Positions 1 through 47,499 of a stretch of DNA of 64,000 nucleotides are shown here, one piece after another. Under the pieces are notes generated by a model that saw only the letters and a list, made by a program, of their open reading frames with translations, had not been told where the DNA came from and did not search any database. This stretch comes from Palaemon carinicauda. Its lineage: Eukaryota; Arthropoda; Malacostraca; Decapoda; Palaemonidae. The stretch lies in assembly GCF_036898095.1 (NCBI RefSeq), contig NC_090768.1:51214318-51278317 (forward strand), read 5' to 3'. The position numbers were made by a program, and so were the translations under genes. The first letter of the stretch is position 1, and each line of letters starts with the position of its first letter.

Positions 1-310
1 GTAGTTGAATCAGTAGAACTTCAAAAGTTCAAAGTTGGAGCAAATATTTTCATGTTGACCAGGCTGACATGAGTCTTTTATAGTCTATATGACATATCTG
101 TTTTTGACATTAATAGTTTATATGGTACATATCTGTTTTGACGCTGTTACTGTTTTTAGAATGATATATTGTTAATTTATTCTCATCATTTATTTATTTC
201 CTTATTTCCTTTAATCGCTGGGCTATTTTTCCCTGTTGGAGCCCTTGGGCTTATAGCATCTTGCTTTTCCAACACGAGGTTGTAGCTTGGCTAGTAATAA
301 TAATGATATA
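1..310 (+). repeat. 5'-truncated LINE tail (LINE-A), copy 1
   Basis: The first 75 bases encode the last residues of a LINE ORF2 (a KFKVGANIFML-like ending, then TGA). This resembles the end of the minus-strand copy near 55.0 kb. A 3' UTR follows, containing the stretch that reads, in the other orientation, as 'ccctagttggaaaagcagg'. The copy ends in AATAATAATG at 293-306. About ten related tails occur in the window. The LINE assignment rests on the coding end and the (AAT)n tail; the clade (Jockey/CR1-like) is a guess. Confidence 0.7.
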
Positions 311-999
311 TCTTAGTTTCTGAACTCTTGAATTGAAAACACCTCTTTCACAAACCTTACATCTCGTGTCTGTGCTGCAGCATTCCAAGTCCTTTTCGTT
401 GTTTATCCTACTTATCTTCATAACTATTCCTTTGTCTCTAGTATCTGTTACACTCAAGATGATTTGTCACTTGTCATCAAGACCACGGGTGTTTTATCAT
501 CTTGTTGCTCTAGGTCTACAGTTGGCATCAATGACCATTGCTGTTATGATGCAAGATAATACCTAATAATCAATCAATCTAGGTCACAGAAGTGTGGTTT
601 GCGAGTTTGCTGAAGACATTTGCAGCTGTGGAACCTCAAGCAATGTGCATGATGCTCCTTAATCTCAAATGTTTCCTGGTTATCCTCATACTCCTGGAAT
701 ACAGTGCTAGTCCACAAGTTTTCCCAGGAAACAATAATGTTAACTTCTTGACATGATTATAGCCCCCAAAATATATTTAAATGGCATCATTGATGAAGAA
801 ATTGCATTGAGAGTCTGGCAAAGAGAGTGATTGATTCATTAGGTTTGGTGCTAAATGGTTTAAATTTCTGTCTGATCCTTTGGTCCAAGGGAGTGAATCA
901 GATAGAAATTGTTTTACCCTTTACTTTAATCTGACTAGAGGATGGACAATGTAGTTGTCCGGTTATAGGACAAGCTCCGTCTTTAAAAGACCCCCACCT
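311..999. other. AT-rich sequence with no recognised gene
   Basis: Only short open frames occur here and none resembles a known protein. The low end may hold further decayed sequence from the minus-strand remnant at 1.0-1.8 kb, but stops are too frequent to support that. Confidence 0.5.
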
Positions 1000-1800
1000 C
1001 TTTGAGTTAACCTTCACTTATGGCACATATTATTGGTGAAACTAGTGAGAAAGGACTGTGACAGTCATTCAAGTTATTCCCTTGTATATCATTCCAGGCC
1101 CACAAATGTTGTGCCATTATCTGTTGCTCCTTTGGTGTTGAATTTTCCAATGGAATAAAATTTAAAGTTACTGAGGCATTTTGATCGCACTAACGCTATC
1201 ACATGTTCTTTGTTCCACTTCAAACCATTTAGCAGCCTTGTTCTTGCATCCATTATTGTTCTTTTATAAATGCTTCCTTAAAATAAGGTCCATTTCATTA
1301 TCATTGTAAGTTTGAGATTCGGTCCATCCTCAAATAGAGTCGCAGGAAGGTTTTGCTGTAGCATTCAACAGTGCTCTCTAATTGGTATATTCTTTTCCAA
1401 TCTTCAGTTACCCTTCTGAGAAGGCTCACAACTCTGTGATATATATTTTGTCTGAAATTTTTACAAAACTTTGACATAACATTCTTGACAGGGTTTTGAA
1501 TAAGCTAGGTAACTTTATAAGAAATGTCATCATGCCAACCTAGCAAAATTTTAAGCTGTATGCCTCCCCATTCTTCCAGTAGGGAAAGCTGCTCAGCAAA
1601 ATTAGGTTGTCCATGGGAATGAAGTTTATCTCGGTCAAATATTACTTGAGAGAAATTCCCATGTCCAGCATGAGACTTTTGGAAAATTTTATAACCACAG
1701 GCCTCAAACATTTCAATTTGAGGAGCAATCCAACGATACCTACAATATAGTCTTGTCTATAATTGCAAGAAGGATCTTCAAATTCACCTCTTGAATCACT
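1000..1800 (-). pseudogene. Unidentified broken coding remnant
   Basis: On the minus strand one frame runs from about 1765 down to 1290 as roughly 155 codons, interrupted by a single TAG at 1505-1507. The residues on both sides look like real protein: mixed hydrophobic and charged, Trp- and Cys-bearing, for example GHGNFSQVIFDRDKLHSHG and EEWGGIQLKILLGWHDD. More coding-like stretches lie below in shifted frames (about 1250-1160, then 1170-1010, including AQHLWAWNDIQGNN). A stretch in another frame lies just above (about 1785-1730). An acceptor-like TTGATTTTTCAG precedes that upper piece on the minus strand near 1790. I do not recognise the family; it could be a decayed host gene, a transposon gene or a captured foreign gene. 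Confidence 0.4.
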
Positions 1801-3338
1801 GAAAAATCAACTAAGTAAGTCACATAATGTATTTGGCATTATCAAGGTGCATTTTATCATAGATTAACACTTATAGAGGGAAGTTTACCTAACCCAAAGA
1901 CAAGCCTTCCTTATGGATCTTATTTTGAAAATCTGCCATTTGCAGTTTAGTTTACTCGTGATATATGGTAAAAACTAGGATCGGGATATGAATGTGGTGC
2001 TATGTACTCCGTTCCTACTCTTATATGTTTGTATGTACTGTATTTCTCTCTGATTCTTTAGCCGAGGGATTTAAAAGATCCACAAGCTTATGTTCGCACG
2101 GTTGCATCCATGGATGACACAAGTCATACCTTCTGGACTGGTCTCATGCCAAGCAAATATACTATAGTCATTGCTATACCTTTAGAATACATTAACGTAT
2201 TTAAGCTTTTATAAAAAATGCAAGGTTGATCCAAGCTTTACCACACCTCGTAATGGAAGGTACCTACTGTTACCAACTTCGTTTAATTCTCTAACAGATC
2301 AAGTATGGCTGAAAGTCAATGGAGAGTTTCCTACATTCATAATAAGAGATTAGTTTTTATTTGCATATGTTGCATTGAAATCTAATTGACTGATATCTCC
2401 GCTGCAATGGAGTTGAAAATTAGGTGTTACTGTAGGCGAGAGAAGGGGCTTACTCGGTATTAATCCACGCTTTGTACGTATAGTATACCTGTATGTTAAA
2501 GTTCACTATTGACATTTTTTTGAAAGGGTCTGCTAAGATCTAAGGCAAAAGGAAAGAAAGAAGTTGGTAATTATGACACAAAATTCTTTGGTCTATTTCA
2601 TTATTAGTTACACTACCACAACAACTGCTCAAGTTGACAAGATCATATGCTACTAAAAGGCCAACTCAAAAATTAGGATGTGAAGTTGATAATGACAATA
2701 TCAAAGAACTCATTTGATTGTTTTAGGCTTATAACTAACAATAAAGCTATGAAATCATTATCATAGAATGTTTTTATGTCGACTTTTGTCTTTAGGGGTT
2801 AATCATGAAATAAATTCTATTTTCTGTCCTGTACTCTTTCTTCAGGAATTCCCATTAGAGGTAGATCTTCATATACTGTGTTGCCATTTTTCATAATTGC
2901 TCGGGCCTTCCTTGTCAAAATCTCAGGCTTCTGCTGCTCAGGTGTAGTACAAGCTACCAAAGTCCCTTAATCAGAGCTTTGTACTGTAATTTGGTTAGAA
3001 TGACTTTAAAATTTTGCTCTTAACTTCGGTAAAACAAGCAGAGCATCTTAAGTTAAGTAGATCTGTAGAAAACTTTCAAATAGCAATGTGCTGTACGGTA
3101 CAGGTACAGATATCATACATGTATTTAATTAAACTCCACATAACTGCATAAATTAAAATTTAATTCTGTTTGTTCTTTTTAGATTATAGTTTTATTATGG
3201 GTTATCGATAAGCCTCTCAAATTATAAATCTCTATTGATGGCTCAAGAAGTTGTCACCCTTACAGTATTTAGAAATGAATCTCTGATGTTGAAATCTTTT
3301 ATAGGCAATTGAAGGTAACTTTTTTTATTCTTTTACAG
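1801..3338. other. Region upstream of the HS3ST first coding exon
   Basis: AT-rich sequence, probably an intron or promoter-side region of the sulfotransferase gene. A pyrimidine-rich acceptor (ttattcttttacag) ends at 3338. This implies that the exon with the start codon is spliced to an upstream non-coding exon I cannot place. A 51-codon frame after an acceptor-like site at 2061 ends without a donor and is not called. Confidence 0.45.
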
Positions 3339-3357
3339 GGTACTGGAGAAACATACT

Positions 3358-37632
<34,275 letters not shown>

Positions 37633-38119
37633 CATTCGAGTAAGGCATAACCAAAAGTGAATTGGTTCCCTTGAGTTGCCGTGCTGATGTGCGTTCAGCA
37701 TATTTAAATCGTGATTTGACTCTGGTTATGCTAATCAGTTTGGTAGGTTTGTTTTTTTATCAGTATTCATATTATATATGAATTTTGGCATGTTTTGTAA
37801 TTTAGGAATCTCTCAACAAATGCCAATATATTTTCATATTCCTGTGACCGAATATTTTTATTCCAGTAAAACTGACATAGTTAAAATTTCTGAAAGTAAA
37901 GTATATTTGTCTTAAAAGTTTCAACTCTCAGGAAAGAAGCAGTTGAGATCTAAGTAATGCTTCTGTCAGTGCTATTGTCATCTCATTGTCTGATGGCACC
38001 ATCAGTCACAGGACATCTAGTCGTCTTCTCAGAAATTGCACATCGCTGTAGTTTTCAGGTGCACCCTTTATTTTTTTTACTATCTTTTATGTAGCGCCTT
38101 CATGTTGTACCTTAATAAA
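37633..38119 (+). promoter_or_regulatory. HS3ST 3' UTR start with candidate polyadenylation signal
   Basis: The first canonical AATAAA I noticed after the stop is 38114-38119 (cttaataaacagttg). Later ones (for example about 40690 and 41101) leave open a longer 3' UTR. The signal choice cannot be settled from sequence alone. Confidence 0.4.
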
Positions 38120-41100
38120 CAGTTGCTCAGTCGTAGTAAGTTTAACTAAGAAAATGGCTATGGATTAATTGTGTGAGAATTAGGAATGCCTTTTGGAACT
38201 TTAGATTAAACTTACTTCAATGCGAGTGGTCAGGTTTTTTATGGTACTAGCCATTGTCTGAGCCGTATAGGGCTCAGTTTGATTTCATGAAATATGTTGT
38301 TCTTGTCACAGTTGTTGTCTTTCCTTCAGGGACACACGGTTGACCTCTGAAGTGGTTTTTGCCAATTTCATAACTAGTTGTGAGGACCAGTAGAAATAAG
38401 ATTTTTAAACTTGACCAGATTTTTCTTTTAAATCTGGTGTTTAAGAACTGTCATAATTTCTTAATTTAATTGTGTATAAAAGCATTTGTTTATTTGCATT
38501 ATACTCTGAAATGTGTTATCATATTCTGTGTTGGCTTTTGATATATACATATATAGCTCTTGATTTGTTTTGGATAAATAGAATGCTATCCAGTAGCATA
38601 GTATTATTTTTATAAGTTTTCATAGATCTGACTAAATTTGGTTACCATATTAAATTATTTGGAATTATCCCAGAAAATTATTTTTAAATACTAATGTAGT
38701 ACACTCCGCAATATATAAGGCATAGCATTTCAGACTACTTTATCAAGGGTCCACCGTGTGTCCATGTGCAAGTGGCACTTAGCAACGAGTCTGTCCAGTC
38801 CTGCACTTAGCGGGAGGGGAACTTTACTACCCCTCCTGCCTCTTATTCGCACTAATGTTGATATACTGTAAGGGATTAAGAGTTTTGTGGTTTAGGCTGT
38901 CATTAGATTTAAGACATTCTATTAGTTTCTTGTTAATTGTAAGATAGAATATATGATACTGGTTATTATTTTTATCAAGGAAATGGAAAGGTGCTTTGTA
39001 CAGGATGCATAGTTAATTTTTTGAAATATCAATGATCAAGGGTAGAATCTATTTCTTATTCCATCCCGTCAAATTGTGTATAAAAATATTGCAATGATGC
39101 CAAAATATTTACTTATTTATTATTGGATATTTTCTTAAGCTTGAGGAATAGCTTGGGAAATTATTAGTATAAAAAGACTAGCTTCACATTTACCGAACAT
39201 GTAGCCATTTTTTCTTAAAAGAAAGATAAAAAAATTTTAGTATATTTTTAGTTGATCTTCATTAGAAAAAGGAAATAATCCAATTTAAAGGTAACAATGG
39301 CTGAATATTTATATTTTAAGTGTAATATTAAATTTTGGATTTAAAAATTGCTTTCAATGTTAATATTATTTGTTAGAAATTCTCGTTGACTTCACATTCA
39401 GTTTATTAGAGGCAGTGATAATAAATATTTCGATGTTAATCAGTTAGATTATGGAAACCATAAATTTCCCAAAAATGTAGCCTCAACATAAGGCAACAAA
39501 TGATTTTGCTTTTAATTTTTGGATTATTTTGTTTACATTTCACCGACTCTTTAGGGAAAGAGGGATGAAACTTGAAATGAGAATGGAAAGTTTCTATTCT
39601 AATGTTTTTTACCATTTCTTGTAATATCCAGAAATTTGCCTCCTTTCAACTGAACCTAATAGAAGCACAATTGTCTGGAGAACTCTCTTTTTGTATTACA
39701 AATTGCAGATAAACTCTACAGAATAGGATTATTTTTTGACATCTTGTACCCCAACTCCTTTACGCATTCCATTGGCAGCCAAATGAACCACAAAGCTTTA
39801 AAGTGTCTTCCCAGTGGTGAAGGGTTATCTTTCATATTGAAGGAAAATATTGTATTATTAATGTTGCACTTGGTGAGAACACTTTAGTATAGTTTACTTC
39901 AGTTATATGAAGATTACTAATGAAACTGTTAGAATGAATATTTTCAGCAAATACTGTATAATTTTTTCTAATGTTTATTCTAATCAATATTTAGACTTTT
40001 AAATGTTTAAAAATGGCAGCTTTTTTGTTACAGTCCAGGGTTAATTTGTTTAAATGGTATATATATAGAGATAAAATGCATACTTGATATATTTCTTAGC
40101 AATTCATGAATTTCCTGATGATTTTAGGATCCGTATGTTTATTTTTTTTGACTGAAGAGATATTTTATATCTATTTTAAGAGTTCTGGTGTCTGTGTTAT
40201 GAGATTATTAAAAATTTAATACTGCATAATTTATAAATATATATGTACAATTATATTTATGTAAATATACATATCAGTCTTCTTTTAAGAAGAAAAGGAT
40301 ATATCACATATATGGTGGACATATCTGATGACTAACATACATTATTTTAAAATTTTATTGACATAATGACTGCAATACACAAACGTTAAGTTGGTTCTGT
40401 GGAATACAATTTAGATTTATTTAATTTGTTGGTAGAAAGCATGTTCTTGGAATGGATTTGAATGACATGTGTATTGTAAGCAAAAATTTTTTATTTTTGA
40501 GACAGATTCAGAATTATTTGGTTATATAAAATCAAAACGTTTATTTTAAGCTTTTTAAGAATATTAGATGAGAAAATATAAAGTTGGTGTCATACAACCA
40601 GTTTAATTTGGCATCACATGAGGTCTAGTATTGTAGCAAGCTGAATTGCTTGCTTATACACAGGCCTATTTTAATTCCAGTAGTCGTTAAATAAAAATGT
40701 CTTTTCTAGAATATGCAGTACAGTACAAAGTCTGTTAGCACAGTTGAAACATTCAGTGTAATAATCTATTGCTTGGAGAGGGAGAACGACCCTATGCGGT
40801 CTCTCCTTTCATTTTTTACCCAAGCAAACAAAGGTTATCAACCAACATGCACAATTTCACTTTTGCCGGCTGTGCTTGTATGACACTGCCTTAACAATTC
40901 TGTTTAATTCTACATTTCCATGGGTTGATAAGGTTTAAGCATTGATATGTACTTTTCTGGAAAATATGAGATTAATCCTCGTGTAATGAAGGGTCATAAT
41001 GTTTACTGTGTGTAGTTTCGAGAGGTGCATGTAATTATGTTCTTTCATAGTAAGGGTTTATTATTGCATTACCGTCGAAGTGTATTTTGAAATATTTTTT

Positions 41101-42524
41101 TAATAAAAAAAAAATGCAATGGATTCTTGCAGTACTAATTTGTTTATTGATAACATAGACACCAATACATATGGCCATAAATTTTTCCTTTTGTTTTTCA
41201 CTATAAAGAGATCAAGTTCTTGACTGACATTACTTCTCTCTTGCCGTTCTGTCATTTCTTTTAGAGTTGAATTAGAATAACATTCATGATATATTTTCTG
41301 ATAGTTTTGTAAATGAATAACTTCCATTGATGAAAATAAACTTATGCAGAAGGTAGTTTTGATGTCTATGATGAATATAAAGCCATAATCATTTGAATAT
41401 TTAAGGCATAGAAATAGGTCATGCACAATTTTCAAAGAATTCGATTTAGCTTACTACTTGAAATGCTCGATTAGCTAAAAACTTAAGCTTATCAATACTG
41501 GAGATATGGATCATATCATCAACCTTTTGTTAATGAAGTGTACAGATATAGGATTGTCATAATGCTGTTACTGGAATCCAAGGCATGGTCTTGCACATAC
41601 CTTGTGCAATGTAAACATATCTTGAATGTTTTTATTTTTTAAAAGAAAAACCATATAGTGTGAATTGCCAATCTTACAGGAAGATGTTCTTTACCTTCAT
41701 AGTTTTCAAGTATTTGATTATCTATATACTATGTATATGTTAATCATACCTTATTTTTGAACTTGGTATATATACTATGTATGTATGCTGTTATTTCATA
41801 GATATATGCAGACAGATCTCTGGGGTCCATATTTTCTTGAATGTTTTTACCATAAATAAGACAAAAATAATGTAGATTATTTTTTTTAGTACTGTAATTT
41901 GCTGTTTGATGATTGTAAGTGCTGGACACAATAAACAAAAGTTTATTTTGAATTTGAAATGGTTCAAACCTTAAGAATTTGTAGAAACTAAAGATTCAGT
42001 ACTTAAATTATTTCTTTAGAAAGACAGAAAGTGAAAATATCTTCCAAGTTTACCATATCTTGGTGCTGTATTTGGCATAAATCCTAACTTTTTAATGGTT
42101 TTGAGCAACTGCTGTATGTTTAAGTGTAAGTCGTCACTGTTTGTTCCTTGAGGAGGTAATGGAAAAAGACGGAGAACGGGTATTTCATATTTTCCCATGT
42201 TATGACGGTTGATTATATAATATAACCTTTTAGCCTATTTAAATTATAGAGAGAACTTTGCTGAATTGCATTTGATGGCAACACTTTTTTAGTTTTGAGA
42301 GAAGTTGGGAAACACAGAAATTAGCTACATACTGTATTCTATTTATTTGTGCTATTCATCAAAACAGTTATAAAAAATTAATTCTTGAAATAAATGTGAA
42401 ATAACTATAACACATTGATGATGCTTATACAAAAGAATTTTTTGCTCTAAATATTTATAAATGCTGTACTGTAATCGTTAACAATTAAAAGATTGGGAAC
42501 TTCTCTAAGCTAAACTGTCTTGCA
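38120..42524. other. AT-rich region downstream of HS3ST
   Basis: No gene, mobile-element end or structured repeat recognised. Open frames at 41100-42198 are short and featureless. May include 3' UTR sequence. Confidence 0.5.
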
Positions 42525-42839
42525 AATTTTTTCCTATACGAATACATTGTCTTTTAATAGGAGTGTGGTTTTGGCGAAGCTAGAAGCAACCCTTATAACT
42601 TTAAATGAGGTGTTTGCAGTTGTTGGAGGGTGGAGAGTAGGGTGTCTACCTAAAGTCGGCGCAGCTTTCACTTTGATTCCAGCTGTAATGCAATCCAAAC
42701 AGACTTCTTTGCTGCCTCAAACTGGGTGGTTTTTTATCTTTTAGCCCTCTCTTTCCGAATTGTGTGGTTTTAGTGATGGAGACTCCCTGTGCAGACAGGC
42801 AGGTATGCCCTAGTAAACCTAGCCATAAGTGTGGCAGTT

Positions 42840-45200
42840 TTAAGGGTAAGCTGTGAGGAGATCCCCCATCAACTCTGTATATGTTGCAAGAGCACATTTG
42901 TGACAAGTGTAGGGCGTGGCCTTCTCTCCAGTAGGGGAAGCTCGAAAATAAAGCCGAGTGGGATGCTTCAGCTTTGGCAACATTAGCAGTTACTAAAAAA
43001 AAAACTGTTCCTCAAGGTTCCAATAGGGCTGGGTCCTGGAGGAGAAAGGCGACTCGAGTCTTTTGCTTGGGTCCTGCTTCAGGGAGAGCAAAAGTATCAC
43101 CTCTGCCTCTCTCCCAAAGGTTGCCTTCTGTTGTGCTACCAGACAACTGTGTGTGCGAAGACCTGCGTTAGTTGTGGCTTTCCTAGGGAATAAATGGCAT
43201 GCTCTCAGCACAGAAGCTTCTGAAGGTGTTGACTAAAGCCAGGGCCCAGAAGACTTACTTACTGTACCTTCTTCAGTGGCTGTTAAACCTGCAGAGAAGC
43301 TTAGAGACATGGTGAATATCAAAGTCCTTGACTGCTACTGGGGAGGAAACCTGTCTTCACCTACTGCAAGAGTCATTGCCAGCCCCAAAATCCTTGAGAT
43401 CTTTGAAACCTGGTAAGGGGATAAAAAATGCATATTCTTCCCCCATGCACTGTTGAATCTTCAACCTCGTCCTCAACTACTGCTTCGAAGAAGAGGTAGT
43501 AGTAATCACCTGAGTCCAAAAAGACATTCAGCCAGTCTCACGGTACTTCAACCAAAGAGGGTAAGAGAAGTTATGTGGTAACCGAGGCCCAATCCAGCTT
43601 CTCAAGGTGTTTTAGTACGCAGTGCAGATGGTCAATCTCTCGTTATCAGTAAACTGATCATGTTTGCAGCTTGTCAGAGTGAAGGGCGCTGCCCTCATCC
43701 CATTACGACTCCTAGACATTTAATAGACACCTTGGTATCTCCTAAGAAGATTGCAGATCCATGGGGGAGAGGAACCTCTGATCAATTTCTTCACTCCTAC
43801 AGGCAACGAGAGCTTCCCTTGAAAGCGTGGGGATCAAGTAAATCAAATGCCTCCTCATGATTGTCACCTTCTTAAACTGTCTCCATGTGATTGGTCTCCC
43901 CATACACCCTGTTACCATGTAATCTGTCTCATGTTCAGACACCATGCGATCGAAACCCTCACGTTAATATAACGAGATCTTATCTAGTTTTGCGAGGAAC
44001 TTGGATAATAGGTCACCTGTTCTGGTCTATCAGTACCAGTCTACACACCGAGACCTTCCAATGTGCCAAGAGACATCCCTGTACCAAGATATTTTGATAA
44101 GCCAGGACCAGTCTACTTGTAATAAGACTGGTCTTTGACTCGAGACCTAACTACACATCTGTGCAAGAGGGATGTGCAACAAATTAAGTCTCAAAACCAC
44201 TGTCAGCACTCGTACGTCAAGCACAGAGGTGCCACATTGTGTTCAAGCGATGGATGGCAAGGTTCCTCTCCACCCAGGGACAGGCATTCGTGCAATGTAG
44301 TTGCACTCTTGTTAGGTGCCATGCTCTCTCTCCAGAAGCTAAGGTACCTAGTGCTTCTAAAGCCTCTGAAGGCACTTAGTAGAGGGGCTGTTCGGTCTCC
44401 ACAGGGGAATTTCTGCTGCAGAATATCATCCTGTTACTGTTCTTTGTCCAGTTGGCAAAAACCCCAAGGATACCAGTATCCATGAAGGAGAGATGACAGT
44501 CATTAATCAACGTGTGACCCTCAAGGGTCTAAACCCCAACCTTGAGTTGCCATGGTTAGTTCTTACCCGCGGGGTTGTGGATACTGACAATTCCCAGATA
44601 CCTGGTCTGAGGAATTCCTTGCTATCAAGCTGTTCAAACAAGATGCTGAACAACGAAGGATCTATGTGTCAGAGGAGGCAGATCCATCTCTTCCCATTGA
44701 TCTAGCAGTAGAAATGCTGACAGCAGGAGTCCCAGATAGAAAGACTCAAGCACAAGCTAGTCTCCAAGCAAAATCATGTCTTAACCATTGGTCAGGAGTA
44801 GCAGTAGATTTTGCCATGACCCATGTTTTGGTAATCCCAAAATGCGCGAAAAGTATACGTATTTGGTCTTCTCAGGTCCGAAGGCAGTGACCTTCTTGGT
44901 GCGCCAGTCAACTAACCAGTGGGGCAACTGCTCGAGTCTATATCCCTCTTCCAGCAGACATCTTCTTTACCCTTTAGCTCCTACCTGGCCAGTCCAGGAA
45001 GGGTGGTAGAGGGAGGAAGGGGATACTGAAGTCAACATTCCCCTCCTTCAAGCTGCCACGAAAGGGGGATTCCTGGGCTACATGGCAGTGACAGAGACTA
45101 GAGCTGGGTGATTACCACCTTCCCTTACTCACACATTGATGAAGTTCAGTCCTACTCCCTGAGATCGCAGCAAGCGCTGGCCCTAGCTGCAGAGGTGAAA
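42840..45200 (+). pseudogene. DIRS-4 gag-like region, decayed
   Basis: Near 42860-42920 a Cys-rich stretch (LCICCKST, frame-shifted CDKCRAW) resembles the Cys cluster at the start of the other gag frames. Beyond it, only short pieces with Ser/Pro/Arg-rich composition remain. Identified mainly by position between the left repeat and the RT. Confidence 0.45.
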
Positions 45201-45229
45201 GTGAGGGAGGAGAAGAACATGCTCGAAGT

Positions 45230-46990
45230 TGTCTGATATGGTTCTCCAGGCTTTTACAGTCAAAACTCTTCCTGGTAGAAAAGCAGACTGAGCTGGAAAC
45301 TAGTTATCAACCTCTCTCAAAACTAACGTTTTTTTCTACAAACACCATTCAAGATTGAGACAGCAAGTACTATACAATCCACCATCAGGAAAGAATATGT
45401 TATGCTTTCCGTGGACCTGGAAGTTGCATGTTTCCAGAAACCTATCCTTGGGTCTGACAGAAAGTATCTCAGTTTCGTCCTTGGGGGAGTAGTGTACCAG
45501 TTCAAAGCTCTGTACTTCATGTTGTTTCTAGCCCCCAAAGTGGTTTGTTCATGCTCATCTCTACTTGGTCACCCTTGGACGGGACTTGTCTCGTGAGATA
45601 TCTCGACAGTTGGGTGATTCTGTTGTCCTTCAAGATGCAGTTGCTCCTGGATCGAGGCAGACTGATTTCCTTTAGTAGCAATCTGGCGGTTGTTATCAAT
45701 TAGAAATTCAGTCACACTCATGCCTAGTATGGAATAGCTGGGTGTGTTAATTGACACGGTTGCAACAAGTCTTCCTATTAGACAATTGTAGCAGTGGAAT
45801 CAAGGAGACAGCGCAACGACAATGTCTTCCGGGACATCTTTCGTGGTTGGAGCTCAGTCTTCATGGGGGATCCACTATTAATATTACTAGCTAAGCTATA
45901 ACCCTAGTTGGAAAAGCAGGATGCTATAAGCCCAAGGGCTCCAACAGGGAAAAATAGCCCAGTAAGGAAAGGAAATTAAACTACAAAAGTAGAAATACTC
46001 AATTAGAATGAAATATTTTAGTATCAGTAACAACTTTAAAAAATAGATCTTCATATGTAAACTATAAAAACTTTTATTTAAGATGGAATAATGTGCCCGA
46101 GTGCGCCCTCAAGCAGGAGAACTACCCCAAGACAGGGGAAGCCCATGGTACACAGGCTATGGCACTACCCAAAACTAGAGAACAATGGTTTGACTTTGGA
46201 GTGTCCTTCTCCTAGAAGAGCTGCTTACCATAGCTAAAGTCTCTTCTACTACCCTTACCAAGAGGAAAGTAGCCACCGAACAATTACATTCCAGTAGTTA
46301 ACCCCTTGAGTAAAGAAGAATTGTTTAGTAATCTCAGTGTTGTGAGGTATATGACAGAGGAGAATGTGGAAAGAATAAGTCAGACTATTGGTATATGTGT
46401 AGGCAAAAGAAAAATAAGCCTTGACCAGAGATAGGGATCCAATGTAGTACTGTCTGGTCAGTCAAAGGACCCAATGACACATTAGTGGTAGTATCCCAAT
46501 AGGTGGCTGGTTCCCTGGTGTGTTTAACATCATTGGTCAGCAACCAGCAATCAATCTCCCTACCATCTGGTTCCAGTGGAACAAGAATTACAGGATAATC
46601 TGGCCTGGTGGTTAAACAACAAAAACTTTACACGGGCAACTCCAATCAACTTCCTACCTCCCAAGATGCTGCTGTTCACGGACATAAAGGAGTGGAGCGC
46701 ACACCCAAGAAACCAGACTACTTTGGGAATTTGATCCACAGAACAAAAGTGCCTGCATATCAACCTGCTGGAAATAGCAGCAGCAGCAGTACTAGTATTG
46801 CAAGCTATCCAACACAGTTTGATAGGGCACTCGATAGCATTGATGAGTGACAACACTACCATGGTGGCCTTCATCAACAACGCAGAGGGCACTGTTTTAC
46901 AGACCCTTGGCAAACTGGTGAAGCAGGTGCACACTTAAGCATTCGACAATATGGTAGACCTGCCAGCGAGGTTCATTCCAGACAAGAGGA
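45230..46990 (+). pseudogene. DIRS-4 reverse transcriptase / RNase H remnants
   Basis: RT piece at 45390-45550 (SVDLEVACFQKPI, FVLGGVVYQFKAL, APKVV). After the LINE-A insertion come RNase H pieces: MLLFTDIKEWSAHP near 46665, KCLHINLLEIAA, MSDNTTMVAFINNAEG and ARFIPDKRNS up to about 47000. Many stops and shifts; long dead. Confidence 0.75.
45872..46530 (-). repeat. LINE-A tail copy inside DIRS-4
   Basis: Longest copy of this tail in the window: attaatattactagctaagc at the low end, gatgctataagcccaagggc, gcccgagtgcgccctcaagc, then tggtttgactttggagtgtc and gtactgtctggtcagtcaaa. It interrupts the DIRS-4 pol order. Confidence 0.87.
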
Positions 46991-47079
46991 ATTCTAGCAG
47001 ACACACTTAATTGTCAGGGATAGATAGTAAGGTCAAAGATATCCCTGCATGGGAAAAAAAAAAAAAAAAAAAAAAAGAC

Positions 47080-47345
47080 TTCTTTCCCTTTGGGGTTTAA
47101 AGGGTACTCATGAATGGCAGAGGCAAGGGACAGTGACAATGCCCTAGAGACTGACCATATATATATATACTGTATACTTATGATCAGCTACTGAGGACTC
47201 AGGAGGTAGACCTGTAGGCTTCCCCAAACCCCTTTTCCCTAGCTTACAAGGATAATGAGGTTGCAGACACTTGAAAAAACTATCGAGCTTAATCAGGTTT
47301 CAAACTCCAGTACAGTAGGTTGCCAGGCACGGACATTTCCAATAG
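47080..47345 (-). repeat. tRNA-like SINE, copy 1 (decayed)
   Basis: Matches 55995-56235 through tcatgaatggcagaggcaag, gacagtgacaatgcc, actgaggactc and gtaggcttccccaaaccc. The promoter-like box near 47300 is degenerate. An A-run (47050-47078) abuts it. Confidence 0.65.
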
Positions 47346-47499
47346 GTTTTCACAACACCATCAATTGACCCATTTGCCCCCTGGTTGAAAAAGAAGCTTC
47401 CAGTATTTTAGTCACCAAATATGTATGCGGCACTAGAGGATGCTTTCAATTCCCCTGGAACAACAGATACGTACGCCTTTCTGCCTTTAGACTAATTTC

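Noticed and set aside
333..566. 77-codon frame beside the first LINE tail
   Set aside because: No motif, AT-rich intronic context; likely chance.
2062..2215. Plus-strand 51-codon frame after an acceptor-like ttctttag
   Set aside because: No donor follows, it ends in a stop, no protein family is recognisable, and the HS3ST start exon does not need it.
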